64,000 nucleotides of DNA from Bacteroidales bacterium (GTDB lineage: Bacteria; Bacteroidota; Bacteroidia; Bacteroidales; Lentimicrobiaceae): the NCBI GenBank assembly GCA_022837485.1, contig JALHHH010000006.1, positions 4,322 through 68,321 of the forward strand, written 5' to 3'. The notes beneath the pieces were generated by a model, which saw only the letters and a program-made list of their open reading frames with translations, was not told the origin of the DNA and ran no database searches. The translations under genes were made by a program, and so were the position numbers. Shown one piece after another: positions 47,605 to 56,323 of this stretch (positions are counted from its first letter, which is position 1; every line of letters begins with the position of its first letter).

Positions 47605-49929
47605 TTATTCATATTTAATGGATTTTACCGGATTGGCCGAAGCTGCTTTTATGGCATGAAAGCTGACCGAACCTAAAGTAACAACCAGTGCGATGATTCC
47701 CGCCAGCAGAAAAGTGGCAATACCGGGGTTTATATGATAAGCGAAATTGTCAAGCCACTTGTCGAGAAAGTAAACCTTGCGTATTCCGATCTCCTTTGAC
47801 CGCTGAGAAGCTGTAAATGAGGAAAGCCCCACAAGACCGAGTAAAGCAATGAAAATTGAAAGCACGGAAAAAACCATAAAGACTTTCCCTACCCTTTTTT
47901 CAGCAGTGTAAAGTTCGTCGTAACTTTCATCCAGAAAGAAATAATCGAACGGACGATTGGCTCCCGATGTTTCCCATTTATTCCTGATGAAGTTTATGGT
48001 GCCTGTTTTGAATCCGGGCTTTATGCGCACGGAAAGAAGGTTCATGGGGAATTCAGGTATAAAGAGGATAATTGGTTCTACTTTATTGTGTAATGACGTG
48101 AAATTAAAATCTTTAACGACGCCGATTACTTTCATCATCCGACCTCCGCTTCCGTCGAGTTCAAAGTTGTAGTGTATTTTTTTGCCCAGCGCATCTTTTC
48201 CCCATCCCAACGACTGGGCACAGGTTTCATTTATAATAACTGCTTCAAGCCGGTCGGTTCCCATATCCTTGCTGAAACTTCTTCCTTCAATGAATTCAAG
48301 TCCAAGTAATTCAGGGTAATCATAATTGCAGGGGATCAGATTTAAGGCGTATTCCTGCATCTTTTCTTCTTTCTCGACGCGCATCACCTGAATCCCATTC
48401 CTTCCGCCTGGTATTCCGGCCGACAATTCTGCGTTAACTATTCCCGGGTACTCCAGCAAATCATTTCTGAAGGATTCAATTCTGCTGAGGAATGCTGTGT
48501 CCTGTACTTCCAGCACCAGCAAATTTTCTTTATCAAAACCAAGACTTGCAGTTCTCATAAAGTGAATTTGTGAATAAATCACCAGCGTTCCGGTAATCAT
48601 TGCCACTGAAATGATAAGCTGAATGGTTACAAGTCCTTTTCTCATCCAGGATCCTTTTCTGCCTGCATGCACTCTGCCTTTCAGAACTATGGCAGGCTGA
48701 AAGGATGAAAGAAATAATGCGGGATAAGTCCCCGACAGAATGCCGGTAAACAGGGCAATGACAAACATGCATGAAAATAGTGCCAGACTTCCTATAATGC
48801 TGAATGACAACTGTTTGCCCGAAACATCATTAAACACCGGAAGTAGTAATTGCATCAGCGCAAGCGAAATAAAAAATGAAATGAATGCCAGTATAAGGCT
48901 TTCGCTTATAAACTGCCGTGCAAGCTGGCCGCGGTTTGCTCCAACTACCTTGCGCAATCCCACTTCCCTGGCTCTGGCTGCTGCCCTGGCTGTAGCCAGA
49001 TTCATATAGTTGATCGACGCCAGCACCAGAATCATTATCCCAATAATCCCCAGTACATACACGTAAATAAGATTGCCGACGGGCAGATCACCGGCAAGTT
49101 TGGATGTGTGGTGAACTTTATCGATACGGGTTGCCATAAGCGCAAAGCTCCCGTTGATCTGATCCCCGATTTCACGCATGTACTTTTCATACACGACTGG
49201 AAATTTTGATAAAAGAAAATTTACATCCGAACCTTCATTGAGCATAATGTACGAGTAAACACCCACATTCCAGAACATTCCGGGTTCCATGCTTGAGAAG
49301 CGCTCCTCTCCGACAAGATTGGACAGTGTTCCCATTGAAAGGAGTATGTCGAATTTCAGATGCGAATTATCCGGCAGATCGCGAAAAACCCCGCTAACTT
49401 TATAATTTCGTCCGCTTCCTGTAACAACAGTCTTTCCGTAAGCCTCTTCTGTGCCAAAGTACTTCCTTGCAGTACGTTCACTCATAATCAAATGGAATGG
49501 ATCGGTAAGAGCATGATCGGGATTTCCTTCCGTGAAGTTCAGCGAAAACATTACGGGAGCAGTGGAGTCGGCAAAATAGTTCTGACGTTCAATAAATTCC
49601 TTGTCATTGTACCTTAAAATCAGGTTGTCGTTCGGTGCAAATCTGCAAAACATTTCAACATCAGGAAATTCCAGTTTTAGGGCTGGTGCCATAGCCACTG
49701 AACTTACCGCAAACCGGTCGTGTTTATTGTTGATGGAAAAATCGCCCTCAAGCCTGTAAATACGCCTGTAGTCATCGTAATGCCTGTCATAACCCAGCTC
49801 ATCGTTAATGTATAGCAGAATGAAAAAAGCTGCCGTAATGCCCAGCGAAAGTCCCAGAATGTTGATTAAGGTATAACCCTTGTTACGTGAAAAGTTCCGG
49901 AATGCGCTTTGTATGTAATTGCTGACCAT
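47605..49929 (-). CDS. FtsX/MacB-type ABC permease with a missing helix in its second half
   Basis: This 774-aa protein has an N-terminal TM helix, a MacB-like periplasmic domain, a first FtsX domain (about 280-410), a second periplasmic part and a second FtsX domain (about 690-774). In the first FtsX domain, GLRKV is followed by VGANRGQLARQF and a full TM helix. In the second, GIRKV runs straight into YFLDKWLDNFAYHI, so about 35 residues with one TM helix are missing in frame (near 47772). No ATPase gene is adjacent. Relatives export peptides or lipids, or act in stress responses. ATG 49929 is preferred to TTG 49950. Confidence 0.85.
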   Translation of the reverse strand: MVSNYIQSAFRNFSRNKGYTLINILGLSLGITAAFFILLYINDELGYDRHYDDYRRIYRLEGDFSINNKHDRFAVSSVAMAPALKLEFPDVEMFCRFAPNDNLILRYNDKEFIERQNYFADSTAPVMFSLNFTEGNPDHALTDPFHLIMSERTARKYFGTEEAYGKTVVTGSGRNYKVSGVFRDLPDNSHLKFDILLSMGTLSNLVGEERFSSMEPGMFWNVGVYSYIMLNEGSDVNFLLSKFPVVYEKYMREIGDQINGSFALMATRIDKVHHTSKLAGDLPVGNLIYVYVLGIIGIMILVLASINYMNLATARAAARAREVGLRKVVGANRGQLARQFISESLILAFISFFISLALMQLLLPVFNDVSGKQLSFSIIGSLALFSCMFVIALFTGILSGTYPALFLSSFQPAIVLKGRVHAGRKGSWMRKGLVTIQLIISVAMITGTLVIYSQIHFMRTASLGFDKENLLVLEVQDTAFLSRIESFRNDLLEYPGIVNAELSAGIPGGRNGIQVMRVEKEEKMQEYALNLIPCNYDYPELLGLEFIEGRSFSKDMGTDRLEAVIINETCAQSLGWGKDALGKKIHYNFELDGSGGRMMKVIGVVKDFNFTSLHNKVEPIILFIPEFPMNLLSVRIKPGFKTGTINFIRNKWETSGANRPFDYFFLDESYDELYTAEKRVGKVFMVFSVLSIFIALLGLVGLSSFTASQRSKEIGIRKVYFLDKWLDNFAYHINPGIATFLLAGIIALVVTLGSVSFHAIKAASANPVKSIKYE

Positions 49930-50122
49930 TGTTGTTGGTATTGATTTCAAAAAATTCCGGGAACGGGTCGATTTCCGGAATTTTACACACCGTTGACTGA
50001 CATGTACCCGTGCCAGCGTTTTCCATTAATCATGCCATTGTGTTTAAAAAGCTGATTAACAATGTAATGAAAAGATTCCACAGCATCTGTACGTCCATTT
50101 TTGTTCGATAATTGAGGGTCTG

Positions 50123-50140
50123 GTGTCCACGTCCGGACAC
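50123..50140. promoter_or_regulatory. Inverted repeat GTGTCC-N6-GGACAC
   Basis: This 18-bp dyad lies in the 473-bp space between the divergent permease and TPR genes, about 190 bp before the permease ATG. It is a candidate activator site; the binding factor is unknown. Confidence 0.5.
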
Positions 50141-50156
50141 TTTACCTGAAAATGTG

Positions 50157-50231
50157 TCATGCATTAATGAAATGCATGATTTTTGTCGTTACTCGTGTCT
50201 TGATGTATTAATGAATGCATGAACCTGCATT
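50157..50231. repeat. Two related AATGCAT-type palindromic repeats
   Basis: CATGCATT-N5-AATGCATG with one more T-A pair (50157-50179), and AATGCA-N6-TGCATT (50214-50231). The two stretches also share a direct TTAATGAA-ATGCATGA-like sequence 44 bp apart, in the same divergent spacer. Confidence 0.5.
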
Positions 50232-50402
50232 TCAGGCGCGGACGTAAAAGTTTAGCAAAAGGGTTAATGCGTAACAGGCTATTTTACCCTTTCATAAAAG
50301 ACGTTGCGGTTTGTCGTCTTAATAATTTTTATAAAAGCCATTTTTTGGATTGCGTCGTTAATTTTTGGAATTATCCGCAAACCGGATAAAAAAAAAGGAA
50401 GT

Positions 50403-52643
50403 ATGAATTACAGGGAGACAGAGGAGTGGTATGCCAGAATTTGCAATCTGCTGGAGCAGCAAAGGGTTGCGGATGCACTTGATAAAATTTCTCAGGTTGC
50501 TGAGATTAAGGGTTTCGTCACAAGCCTTGCACAGGTAGATGAGCTTCGGTTTACATATGGGAACATGCTGAGCTATACGATGAAAGGTGTTGAGGATGCT
50601 CAGCGTGAGCAAATCTATCATCGTTTGCTGGTTTCAATATATGAACTGGCCGATTCCATGAAAATGGATTTGCTTGCTCGCAGCGGTATGATGCTTTCGA
50701 CTCTGAAAAAAGAGCTCGACAAAGAGATGCGACTGGATAATCAGGAGCTTGGGGAAAGCCTGGTAAGCTTGTCGTTCGATCATGAACTGGATGAAATGCT
50801 ACGCAGTACCATACTTTTTAACGATGAATCGGAAAGCGAAATTGCAGTTAATCACCGTAAAGCTATTTTCAGAACCTTCCGGCTTTTATGGCTTACCGAT
50901 AAGTTAAGCGAGGACGATGCTACCCGTGTTGCGGGTATCTTCCGAAGCACTTCCATTCCCTGGTATGAAAAATCCATGATGGTAAGTGCTCTTACTCTGG
51001 GCATTTTAAGAGTATTCGACGTCCGCAAACTGGAACTCCTCATCGCGCTTTACGATCATCCTGACCCGCAGATTTCACAACGCGCGCTTGTTGGTATGCT
51101 GATAGCTTTTAACTTTTTCGGGAACCGCATCGTGCTTTATCCTTCGGTGATAGAACCGCTGATGCTGCTGAAGAACAACGAAAAGTTCGCTGCAGAATCG
51201 GAATCGGTAATTATACAGTTTATACGGTCGAAGGATACCGAAAAGATAACCCGTAAGTTCAGGGAAGAGATTGTGCCGGATGTAATTAAGTTTAACCAGG
51301 ATCTTAATGAGAAGCTTGATCTGGAGAAACTGATGACTCCTGAAGAATTTCTTGACAAAAATCCCGACTGGGAGAAGTACTTCGATAATCAGCCGGGCCT
51401 GGTCAGAAAACTGGAAGAGCTGACCAATATGCAGCTGGAAGGCTCGGATGTTTTTCTTGGCGCCTTTTCCATGCTGAAAAATTTCAGCTTCTTCAGCGAT
51501 CTTCCAAATTGGTTTCTTCCTTTTTATAAAGATCACTATGCGGTTGTAAATGCGTTAAAGGATGAAACCGAATCGATGCGCAAAACCATAGGGGAGGGCA
51601 TTGAGCGCTCGGTATATATGTGTAATTCCGATAAGTTCTCATTTATCCTGAATCTCCCGCTCATGCCGGCACCTCAAAAGAATATGATACATCAGATGTT
51701 TGAAGCGGAAGCGGGGCAGCTGGAGGAACTTATCGATGAAGAATTAAGTAATCCGGACCTTCGCAACAAACGGATCGTCATTCAGTACATACAGGATCTG
51801 TATCGTTTTTTCAGGTTACATCCGCTCAGAGCCGAATTTACCGATGTCATTGCTTTTTCAGGTGAAGCCCATATGTCGCAGCCGTTTTCGACTTTGGTCG
51901 AAGATGCTTCTCACCTTAAAACCATCGCATCGTTTTTCTTCGATCACGATCACTTTGATGAAGCTCTCAGAATTTTCAGTCTGCTTGAGAAAAAAGGTGA
52001 AAGTTATGCTGAACTCTTCGAAAAGTCGGGTTACTGCTATCAGCAAAAAGGAGAATATTTGCATGCGATTACATACTATCGCAAAGCCGATCTTTTTGAT
52101 ACCAACCGGAACTGGCTTTTAAGCAAAGTTGCACAGTGCTACCTTAAAATGGGCGATACCGCCCAAGCTCTTGAATCGTACCTGGAGCTGGATGCTATTG
52201 AGCCTTCCGGACTAAAGACGGCTGCAGCCATTGGTACCTGTTATCTAAATCTGAATGAACCGGAAAAGGCGCTTGATTATTTCTACCGAATTGAATTTGC
52301 AGATCCCGGATCGGTCAATGCCATGCGACCGGTTGCATGGTGCCTTCTGATAACCGGAAAAACGGAGGCGGCGATACCTTATTATAATCAGCTTCTTTCA
52401 GAGAATCCGAATGCTTTTGACTATATGAATGCCGGTCATCTGGCGCTTTGTATGGGAGACAGGATTCAGGCAACGGAACATTATGTTAACAGTATCAGGC
52501 TGAGAGGAGGCGACCTGAAATCTTTCCTCAAGAGCTTTGCTGCCGACCGGCGCTATCTTATTTCTAACGGGGTGGATGTAAACGACCTGCCGTTTGTACT
52601 CGACTGGGTAAGACTACGGTTCAGGGAAGAACAGGAAAAATAG
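50403..52643 (+). CDS. Tetratricopeptide-repeat protein of unknown function
   Basis: This 746-aa cytoplasmic protein has a long helical N-terminal region (1-520) with no recognised domain and a C-terminal TPR solenoid of about five repeats (about 535-720, e.g. GYCYQQKGEYLHAITYYRKA and AQCYLKMGDTAQALESYLEL). There is no signal peptide when the start is ATG 50403, which follows a GGAAG Shine-Dalgarno-like stretch; the longer reading from TTG 50304 would add a hydrophobic N-terminus. Similar proteins are widespread in Bacteroidales without known role. A bidirectional terminator follows. Confidence 0.8.
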   Translation: MNYRETEEWYARICNLLEQQRVADALDKISQVAEIKGFVTSLAQVDELRFTYGNMLSYTMKGVEDAQREQIYHRLLVSIYELADSMKMDLLARSGMMLSTLKKELDKEMRLDNQELGESLVSLSFDHELDEMLRSTILFNDESESEIAVNHRKAIFRTFRLLWLTDKLSEDDATRVAGIFRSTSIPWYEKSMMVSALTLGILRVFDVRKLELLIALYDHPDPQISQRALVGMLIAFNFFGNRIVLYPSVIEPLMLLKNNEKFAAESESVIIQFIRSKDTEKITRKFREEIVPDVIKFNQDLNEKLDLEKLMTPEEFLDKNPDWEKYFDNQPGLVRKLEELTNMQLEGSDVFLGAFSMLKNFSFFSDLPNWFLPFYKDHYAVVNALKDETESMRKTIGEGIERSVYMCNSDKFSFILNLPLMPAPQKNMIHQMFEAEAGQLEELIDEELSNPDLRNKRIVIQYIQDLYRFFRLHPLRAEFTDVIAFSGEAHMSQPFSTLVEDASHLKTIASFFFDHDHFDEALRIFSLLEKKGESYAELFEKSGYCYQQKGEYLHAITYYRKADLFDTNRNWLLSKVAQCYLKMGDTAQALESYLELDAIEPSGLKTAAAIGTCYLNLNEPEKALDYFYRIEFADPGSVNAMRPVAWCLLITGKTEAAIPYYNQLLSENPNAFDYMNAGHLALCMGDRIQATEHYVNSIRLRGGDLKSFLKSFAADRRYLISNGVDVNDLPFVLDWVRLRFREEQEK

Positions 52644-52662
52644 CTTTTGCCGTTTGGCATAA

Positions 52663-52696
52663 AAAAACAGCCTCCCGGACTGGAGAGGCTGTTTTT
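52663..52696. terminator. Bidirectional terminator between TPR gene and pgk
   Basis: AAAAACAGCCTC (52663-52674) pairs with GAGGCTGTTTTT (52685-52696) over a 10-nt loop. A- and T-runs on both sides let it work for both converging genes. Confidence 0.93.
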
Positions 52697-52724
52697 AAAT
52701 AAAGTATACCTAAATCGATAATAA

Positions 52725-53920
52725 TTATGCCTCTATTGCAGCAACGCCAGGCAAAACTTTACCTTCAATAAATTCGAGCATAGCACCTCCTCCTGTCGAA
52801 ACATAGCTTACCTGGTCAGCAAGTTTGAATTTGTTTACGGCTGCAACGGAGTCGCCGCCTCCTACGAGTGAAAATGCTCCTTTTTGTGTTGCTTTGGCAA
52901 TGGATTTAGCAATCTGAATCGTTCCTTCGGCAAAAGAAGGCATTTCAAATACGCCCATGGGGGTCCGATATCCAGTCCCATCCAGCCGTTGGGGACTTCA
53001 CCCGCTTTTACCAGTTTGGTTTCGGCATCGTTGGCAAAACCGGCTGCAGCAATGGTGTCAACCGGAAGTATAATCTTAACGCCATGCAAACGGGCGCCCT
53101 CCAGTGTGTTGAGTGCCAGCTGAAGCAGATCGTCTTCAACGAGTGAATTTCCCACCTTGCCGCCCTGAGCTTTGATGAAGGTAAACATCATTCCGCCACC
53201 TATAATTAAATTGTCAACCTTGTCGAGCAGGTGATTAATAATCTGAATTTTGCCAGATACTTTTGCCCCTCCAAGAACGGCAGTAAATGGTTTTTTCCCT
53301 TCACGCAGAACTTTATTCAGGCTGCCGACTTCTGCATTCATAAGGTATCCGAACATTTTATCGGAAGAAAAGTGGGCAGCAACCAAAGCCGTAGAGGCAT
53401 GTGCCCGGTGTGCAGTCCCGAATGCATCGTTGATGTAGCAGTCTCCGTAAGTGGAAAGCTGGCGGGTAAATTCTTTCTGTTTCTCTTTAACTGTGGTCTT
53501 TGCTTCTTTCTTTTCCTCTTCGGTAGCCGTTTCCTGAAGACGGGGCTTTCCTTCTTCTTCCTCGTAGTACCTGAGATTTTCGAGCAGCAGGATTTCTCCG
53601 GGTCTGAGGGTTGCACTCAATGTTTTTGCAGATTCTCCCATGCAATCATCTGCAAATTTTACTTCACGATCAAGTACATGGCTCAGATACGGGACAATAT
53701 GTTTAAGAGATAATTTATTTTCAAAGTTCTTTTTTGGTCTTCCCAGATGCGACATCAGGATTACGGAACCTCCGCCTGCAAGCACTTTACGGATTGTTGG
53801 GAGTGCCGCATCGATGCGGGTTGTGTCTGTAATCTTCAGCTCGTCGTCCAGAGGAACATTAAAATCGACACGGATAAGCGCGCGTTTTCCTTTAAAATCG
53901 TATGAATCAATGTGGTTCAT
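52725..53920 (-). pseudogene. pgk: Phosphoglycerate kinase gene with an out-of-frame internal deletion
   Basis: Two overlapping frames make one PGK. The first (53920 down to about 52965) covers the N-terminal domain and most of the C-terminal domain to GWMGLDIGP, with the intact RVDFNVP and SHLGRP motifs and the charged insertion ([20 protein letters not shown]) seen in Bacteroidota. The second (about 52958 to 52725) resumes at MGVFEMPSF with GGGDSVAAV and the C-terminus. Between them about 20 residues, including the conserved WNGP, are missing and the frame shifts in a C-run at 52957-52966. PGK is central to glycolysis, so either this copy is broken or the sequence has an error. Confidence 0.88.
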
Positions 53921-53948
53921 TGTGGTTCAGATTTATATTACATTTATG

Positions 53949-53956
53949 CAAAGGTA
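53949..53956 (-). promoter_or_regulatory. -7 element TACCTTTG for pgk
   Basis: A perfect minus-strand TAnnTTTG followed by C lies 29 bp before the pgk ATG. Confidence 0.6.
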
Positions 53957-54039
53957 GGTAATTTCATGCTTTTTTTAGGTTAATGGTACGGTATTATCAA
54001 GGTGTTAAGGTCTGCATTTATCCGAAATTAAAAATAGAA

Positions 54040-54076
54040 AACCATCGTCAGAGGGTTTTACGTTCCGACGATGGTT
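54040..54076 (-). terminator. Terminator of the zinc-ribbon gene
   Basis: AACCATCGTC (54040-54049) pairs with GACGATGGTT (54067-54076) over a 17-nt loop, with a T-rich run after it on the minus strand. It separates this gene from the pgk promoter. Confidence 0.75.
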
Positions 54077-54141
54077 CAATTCTAATTAATCCAACTCTAA
54101 AAACTCAAATTAACTATGCTGTTAAATCACTCCATTTTTAA

Positions 54142-54510
54142 TTAAGAAGCTGTTACTGTATTCCCCCGGGATGAGAGTCTGTAAACACTGTTATCGATCT
54201 TCTCAAGGATAAACTCATACACGAAAAAGCGCTCAGAACCGTTATCTGACTTTTCGTTGTGTGTAATCTTTTCAAAATTGAAACCGAGGATAACCAACGT
54301 TTCGTGATAAACTGTATTAAGGCCTCTACTGAACAGTTTTTCAAGAATTCCGCGGTTCTTGTGAAAAGGTTTTTCAACCGCCCGGATGCCGGAGTACTTT
54401 TCTTTGTTGATTCCGTTGTGGTGATTGTTTCTGCAATTGTAACTACAGAATTTCTTGTCTGAACGACCTGAATTGATTGCGGTGTTGCACGCAAGGCAAA
54501 AGTGTTCCAT
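54142..54510 (-). CDS. Small zinc-ribbon protein of unknown function
   Basis: This 122-aa protein starts with a four-Cys zinc ribbon (CLACNTAINSGRSDKKFCSYNC) of a type common in small Bacteroidota proteins, followed by a basic helical part and a beta-rich C-terminal end (ERFFVYEFILEKIDNSVYRL). No function is known to me. ATG 54510 is chosen since it places the ribbon directly at the start; ATG 54519 is also possible. It has a well-formed promoter and its own terminator, so it is a real single gene. It lies divergent from the three ssb genes. Confidence 0.75.
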   Translation of the reverse strand: MEHFCLACNTAINSGRSDKKFCSYNCRNNHHNGINKEKYSGIRAVEKPFHKNRGILEKLFSRGLNTVYHETLVILGFNFEKITHNEKSDNGSERFFVYEFILEKIDNSVYRLSSRGNTVTAS

Positions 54511-54589
54511 GGGAAGCATTTTTAAGTTATGTTAGTACTATGATAGCTCTCACCCCTATAAATGTCTATTACGTGGGGCTTTGTTTCGA

Positions 54590-54620
54590 CAAAAATAAAA
54601 CGGGAAAAATCATTATGCAA
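54590..54620 (-). promoter_or_regulatory. sigma-ABfr promoter for the zinc-ribbon gene (TTG-N20-TATTTTTG)
   Basis: On the minus strand TTG (54620-54618) and TATTTTTG (54597-54590) are 20 bp apart, a very good match. The ATG follows 80 bp downstream. Confidence 0.65.
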
Positions 54621-54664
54621 TAGTTGGGAAGAAAAAGATTAAAAAAAATAATACCTTATTTTTA

Positions 54665-54685
54665 TATTGTTGATAATCAACAATA
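54665..54685. repeat. Perfect palindrome TATTGTTGATaATCAACAATA
   Basis: Two 10-bp arms meet at a single central A. It lies in the very AT-rich spacer (about 54590-55010) between the zinc-ribbon promoter and the ssb promoter. It could be an operator or a hairpin. A similar half (TTGTTGATAA) recurs near 56620. Confidence 0.6.
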
Positions 54686-55007
54686 AGAAAATTAAAATAA
54701 TTGAATAATACGCATTTAAAATGTAAAATAGTTAATCATGTTAACGAAAATTGTTTTTCACAGACCGTTTTTACGTCCAGAAATCAGGACTTGGTGCCGG
54801 ATTTTTGCCATAGAAAATATGGGATTTCTGTCTCGAAATATTTCGTCTTGAAAAATTGCCAAAATGCCGTGCAGTTAATGTAAAAACATTTACACGTTTA
54901 ATTAATTTGTAAATTAAAGCAACGACGATATATATTATTGAAAATCAGGAAGTATCTGATTCAAGCTAATAAATTTAATAAATTAAACTATTATAAATAT
55001 TTATAAC

Positions 55008-55039
55008 TTGACATTCGGGATTTCAGTGTTATATATTTG
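55008..55039 (+). promoter_or_regulatory. sigma-ABfr promoter for the ssb cluster (TTG-N21-TATATTTG)
   Basis: TTG at 55008-55010 and TATATTTG at 55032-55039 are 21 bp apart. Expected start of the RNA is near 55046, giving a leader of about 80 nt and excluding the upstream in-frame start at 55008. Confidence 0.7.
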
Positions 55040-55124
55040 TCTTTCGTTCAGCCGGTACATTCAGGTTGGAATAGGTAAAGTCAGTTTGTTGTTGAACCCG
55101 CCGAAAGGCAAAATTATTATTAAA

Positions 55125-55469
55125 ATGAAGCAATTAAGTAACCGGGTACATTTAATCGGTTCACTCGGTGCCGATCCGGAAATTACAGAATTTGAAAATG
55201 GTAGTCTGATGGCGCGATTATCACTTGTTACGAACGAGTTAATCTGTGAACGCAATGGCTGCAAGACAATACGGAATCAATGGCATACTCTGATAGTTTG
55301 GGGAAGACTTGCGGAAATTTGTTCCAGATACCTCTATATAGGACTGGAGATTGCTGTCGAAGGTCATTTGGTTTACCGTTCTATTACAGACAGTAACGGT
55401 TCCAGTAAGATTCTTGCAGAAGTCACGGTTAATGATTTGTCGATGATCAGCAGACGAAGGGCTGGTTAA
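55125..55469 (+). CDS. ssb: Short single-stranded DNA-binding protein, copy 1
   Basis: This 114-aa protein is one OB-fold of the SSB family (NRVHLIGSLGADPEITEF, QWHTLIVWGRLAEICSRYL, LEIAVEGHLVYRS). It ends right after the fold (SMISRRRAG), so it lacks the flexible linker and acidic DDDIPF-like tip with which housekeeping SSB recruits partners. It also has unusual Cys residues (ELICERNGC). It is the first of three tandem copies, 45 bp before the next, with its own promoter. It is unlikely to be the essential replication SSB. Confidence 0.9.
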   Translation: MKQLSNRVHLIGSLGADPEITEFENGSLMARLSLVTNELICERNGCKTIRNQWHTLIVWGRLAEICSRYLYIGLEIAVEGHLVYRSITDSNGSSKILAEVTVNDLSMISRRRAG

Positions 55470-55514
55470 AATTAATTACTCACTAATACTTTTAATTTTC
55501 AAACTTAACTAACT

Positions 55515-55859
55515 ATGATCACATTAACCAACCATGTGCAGTTGATCGGGCGCTTAGGTGACGATCCTGAAATGAAAACCATGAAAAACAACCGCAAGCT
55601 TGCCCGCATGCGAATTGCAACGAGTGAGGAGTATGTCAATAAATCGGGAGAAAAGATCAGGGAAGTGCAATGGCATAACCTCATTCTGTGGGATAACCTG
55701 GCTGAGGAGTGCATGAAGGGCCTTTCCCGGGGGCATGAGATTGCTGTAGCTGGTAAACTTGGATATCGGTCGTATCTCAACAATTTCAATGAACGTAAAT
55801 ACTTCGCTGAAATCTCGGTCACAGATCTGAAGATTATTTCAGATGTCGAATCAAAATAA
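55515..55859 (+). CDS. ssb: Short single-stranded DNA-binding protein, copy 2
   Basis: This 114-aa OB-fold protein (TNHVQLIGRLGDDPEMKTM, QWHNLILWDNLAEECMKGL, HEIAVAGKLGYRS) is the middle member of the tandem set. It also lacks an acidic C-terminal tip (it ends KIISDVESK). It differs from copies 1 and 3 at many sites, so the duplication is not recent. The next ssb starts 55 bp downstream. Confidence 0.92.
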   Translation: MITLTNHVQLIGRLGDDPEMKTMKNNRKLARMRIATSEEYVNKSGEKIREVQWHNLILWDNLAEECMKGLSRGHEIAVAGKLGYRSYLNNFNERKYFAEISVTDLKIISDVESK

Positions 55860-55914
55860 GTTGACTGTGAGCTTTTTTAAACTTAAATATCTTGTTAAAC
55901 TAAACAAAAACAAC

Positions 55915-56271
55915 ATGAACTCTCTGAAAAATCGCGTACAACTGATTGGAAACCTGGGCGCAGACCCTGAAGTCCGTGCTTTCGATAACGGTAAAAAATT
56001 TGCAAGATTTTCTCTTGCTACAAACGATGAGTATACCGATAAAGAAGGCCAAAAAATTAAACAAACTCAGTGGCACCAGCTCGTAGTCTGGGGCAAACTT
56101 GCCGAAACCTGTCAGAAATACCTTTCAAAAGGTAAGGAAATAGCCGTGGAAGGCAAACTGACCTACCGTTCCTGGAATGATAAGGATGGCAAAACACATA
56201 ATATTACTGAGGTAGTCGTAAATGAACTCCTTATGATGGGACCCAGGGAGAAGAAATTTATTGCCGGGTAA
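55915..56271 (+). CDS. ssb: Short single-stranded DNA-binding protein, copy 3
   Basis: This 118-aa OB-fold protein is the closest of the three to the general SSB consensus (NRVQLIGNLGADPEVRAFDN, TQWHQLVVWGKLAETCQKYL, KEIAVEGKLTYRSW). It ends with MMGPREKKFIAG, a basic rather than acidic tip. ATG 55915 is chosen by alignment with copies 1 and 2; the reading extends upstream to 55843 and would overlap copy 2. A hairpin terminator follows at 56283. Confidence 0.93.
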   Translation: MNSLKNRVQLIGNLGADPEVRAFDNGKKFARFSLATNDEYTDKEGQKIKQTQWHQLVVWGKLAETCQKYLSKGKEIAVEGKLTYRSWNDKDGKTHNITEVVVNELLMMGPREKKFIAG

Positions 56272-56282
56272 TTGGGATTAAA

Positions 56283-56323
56283 GGAAGAACCCGGGTGGTA
56301 TCCCGATTCCTCCGGGTTCTTCC
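56283..56323 (+). terminator. Terminator after the ssb cluster
   Basis: GGAAGAACCCGG (56283-56294) pairs perfectly with CCGGGTTCTTCC (56312-56323) over a 17-nt loop. The following T content is modest. Confidence 0.7.

Noticed and set aside
52725..52958. A separate 77-aa gene starting MGVFEM
   Set aside because: It is the C-terminal end of PGK in another frame, directly after the deletion junction, and not an independent gene.
54701..54883. 60-aa reading frame in the AT-rich spacer
   Set aside because: Composition follows the AT-rich DNA; no domain, signal or conserved motif.
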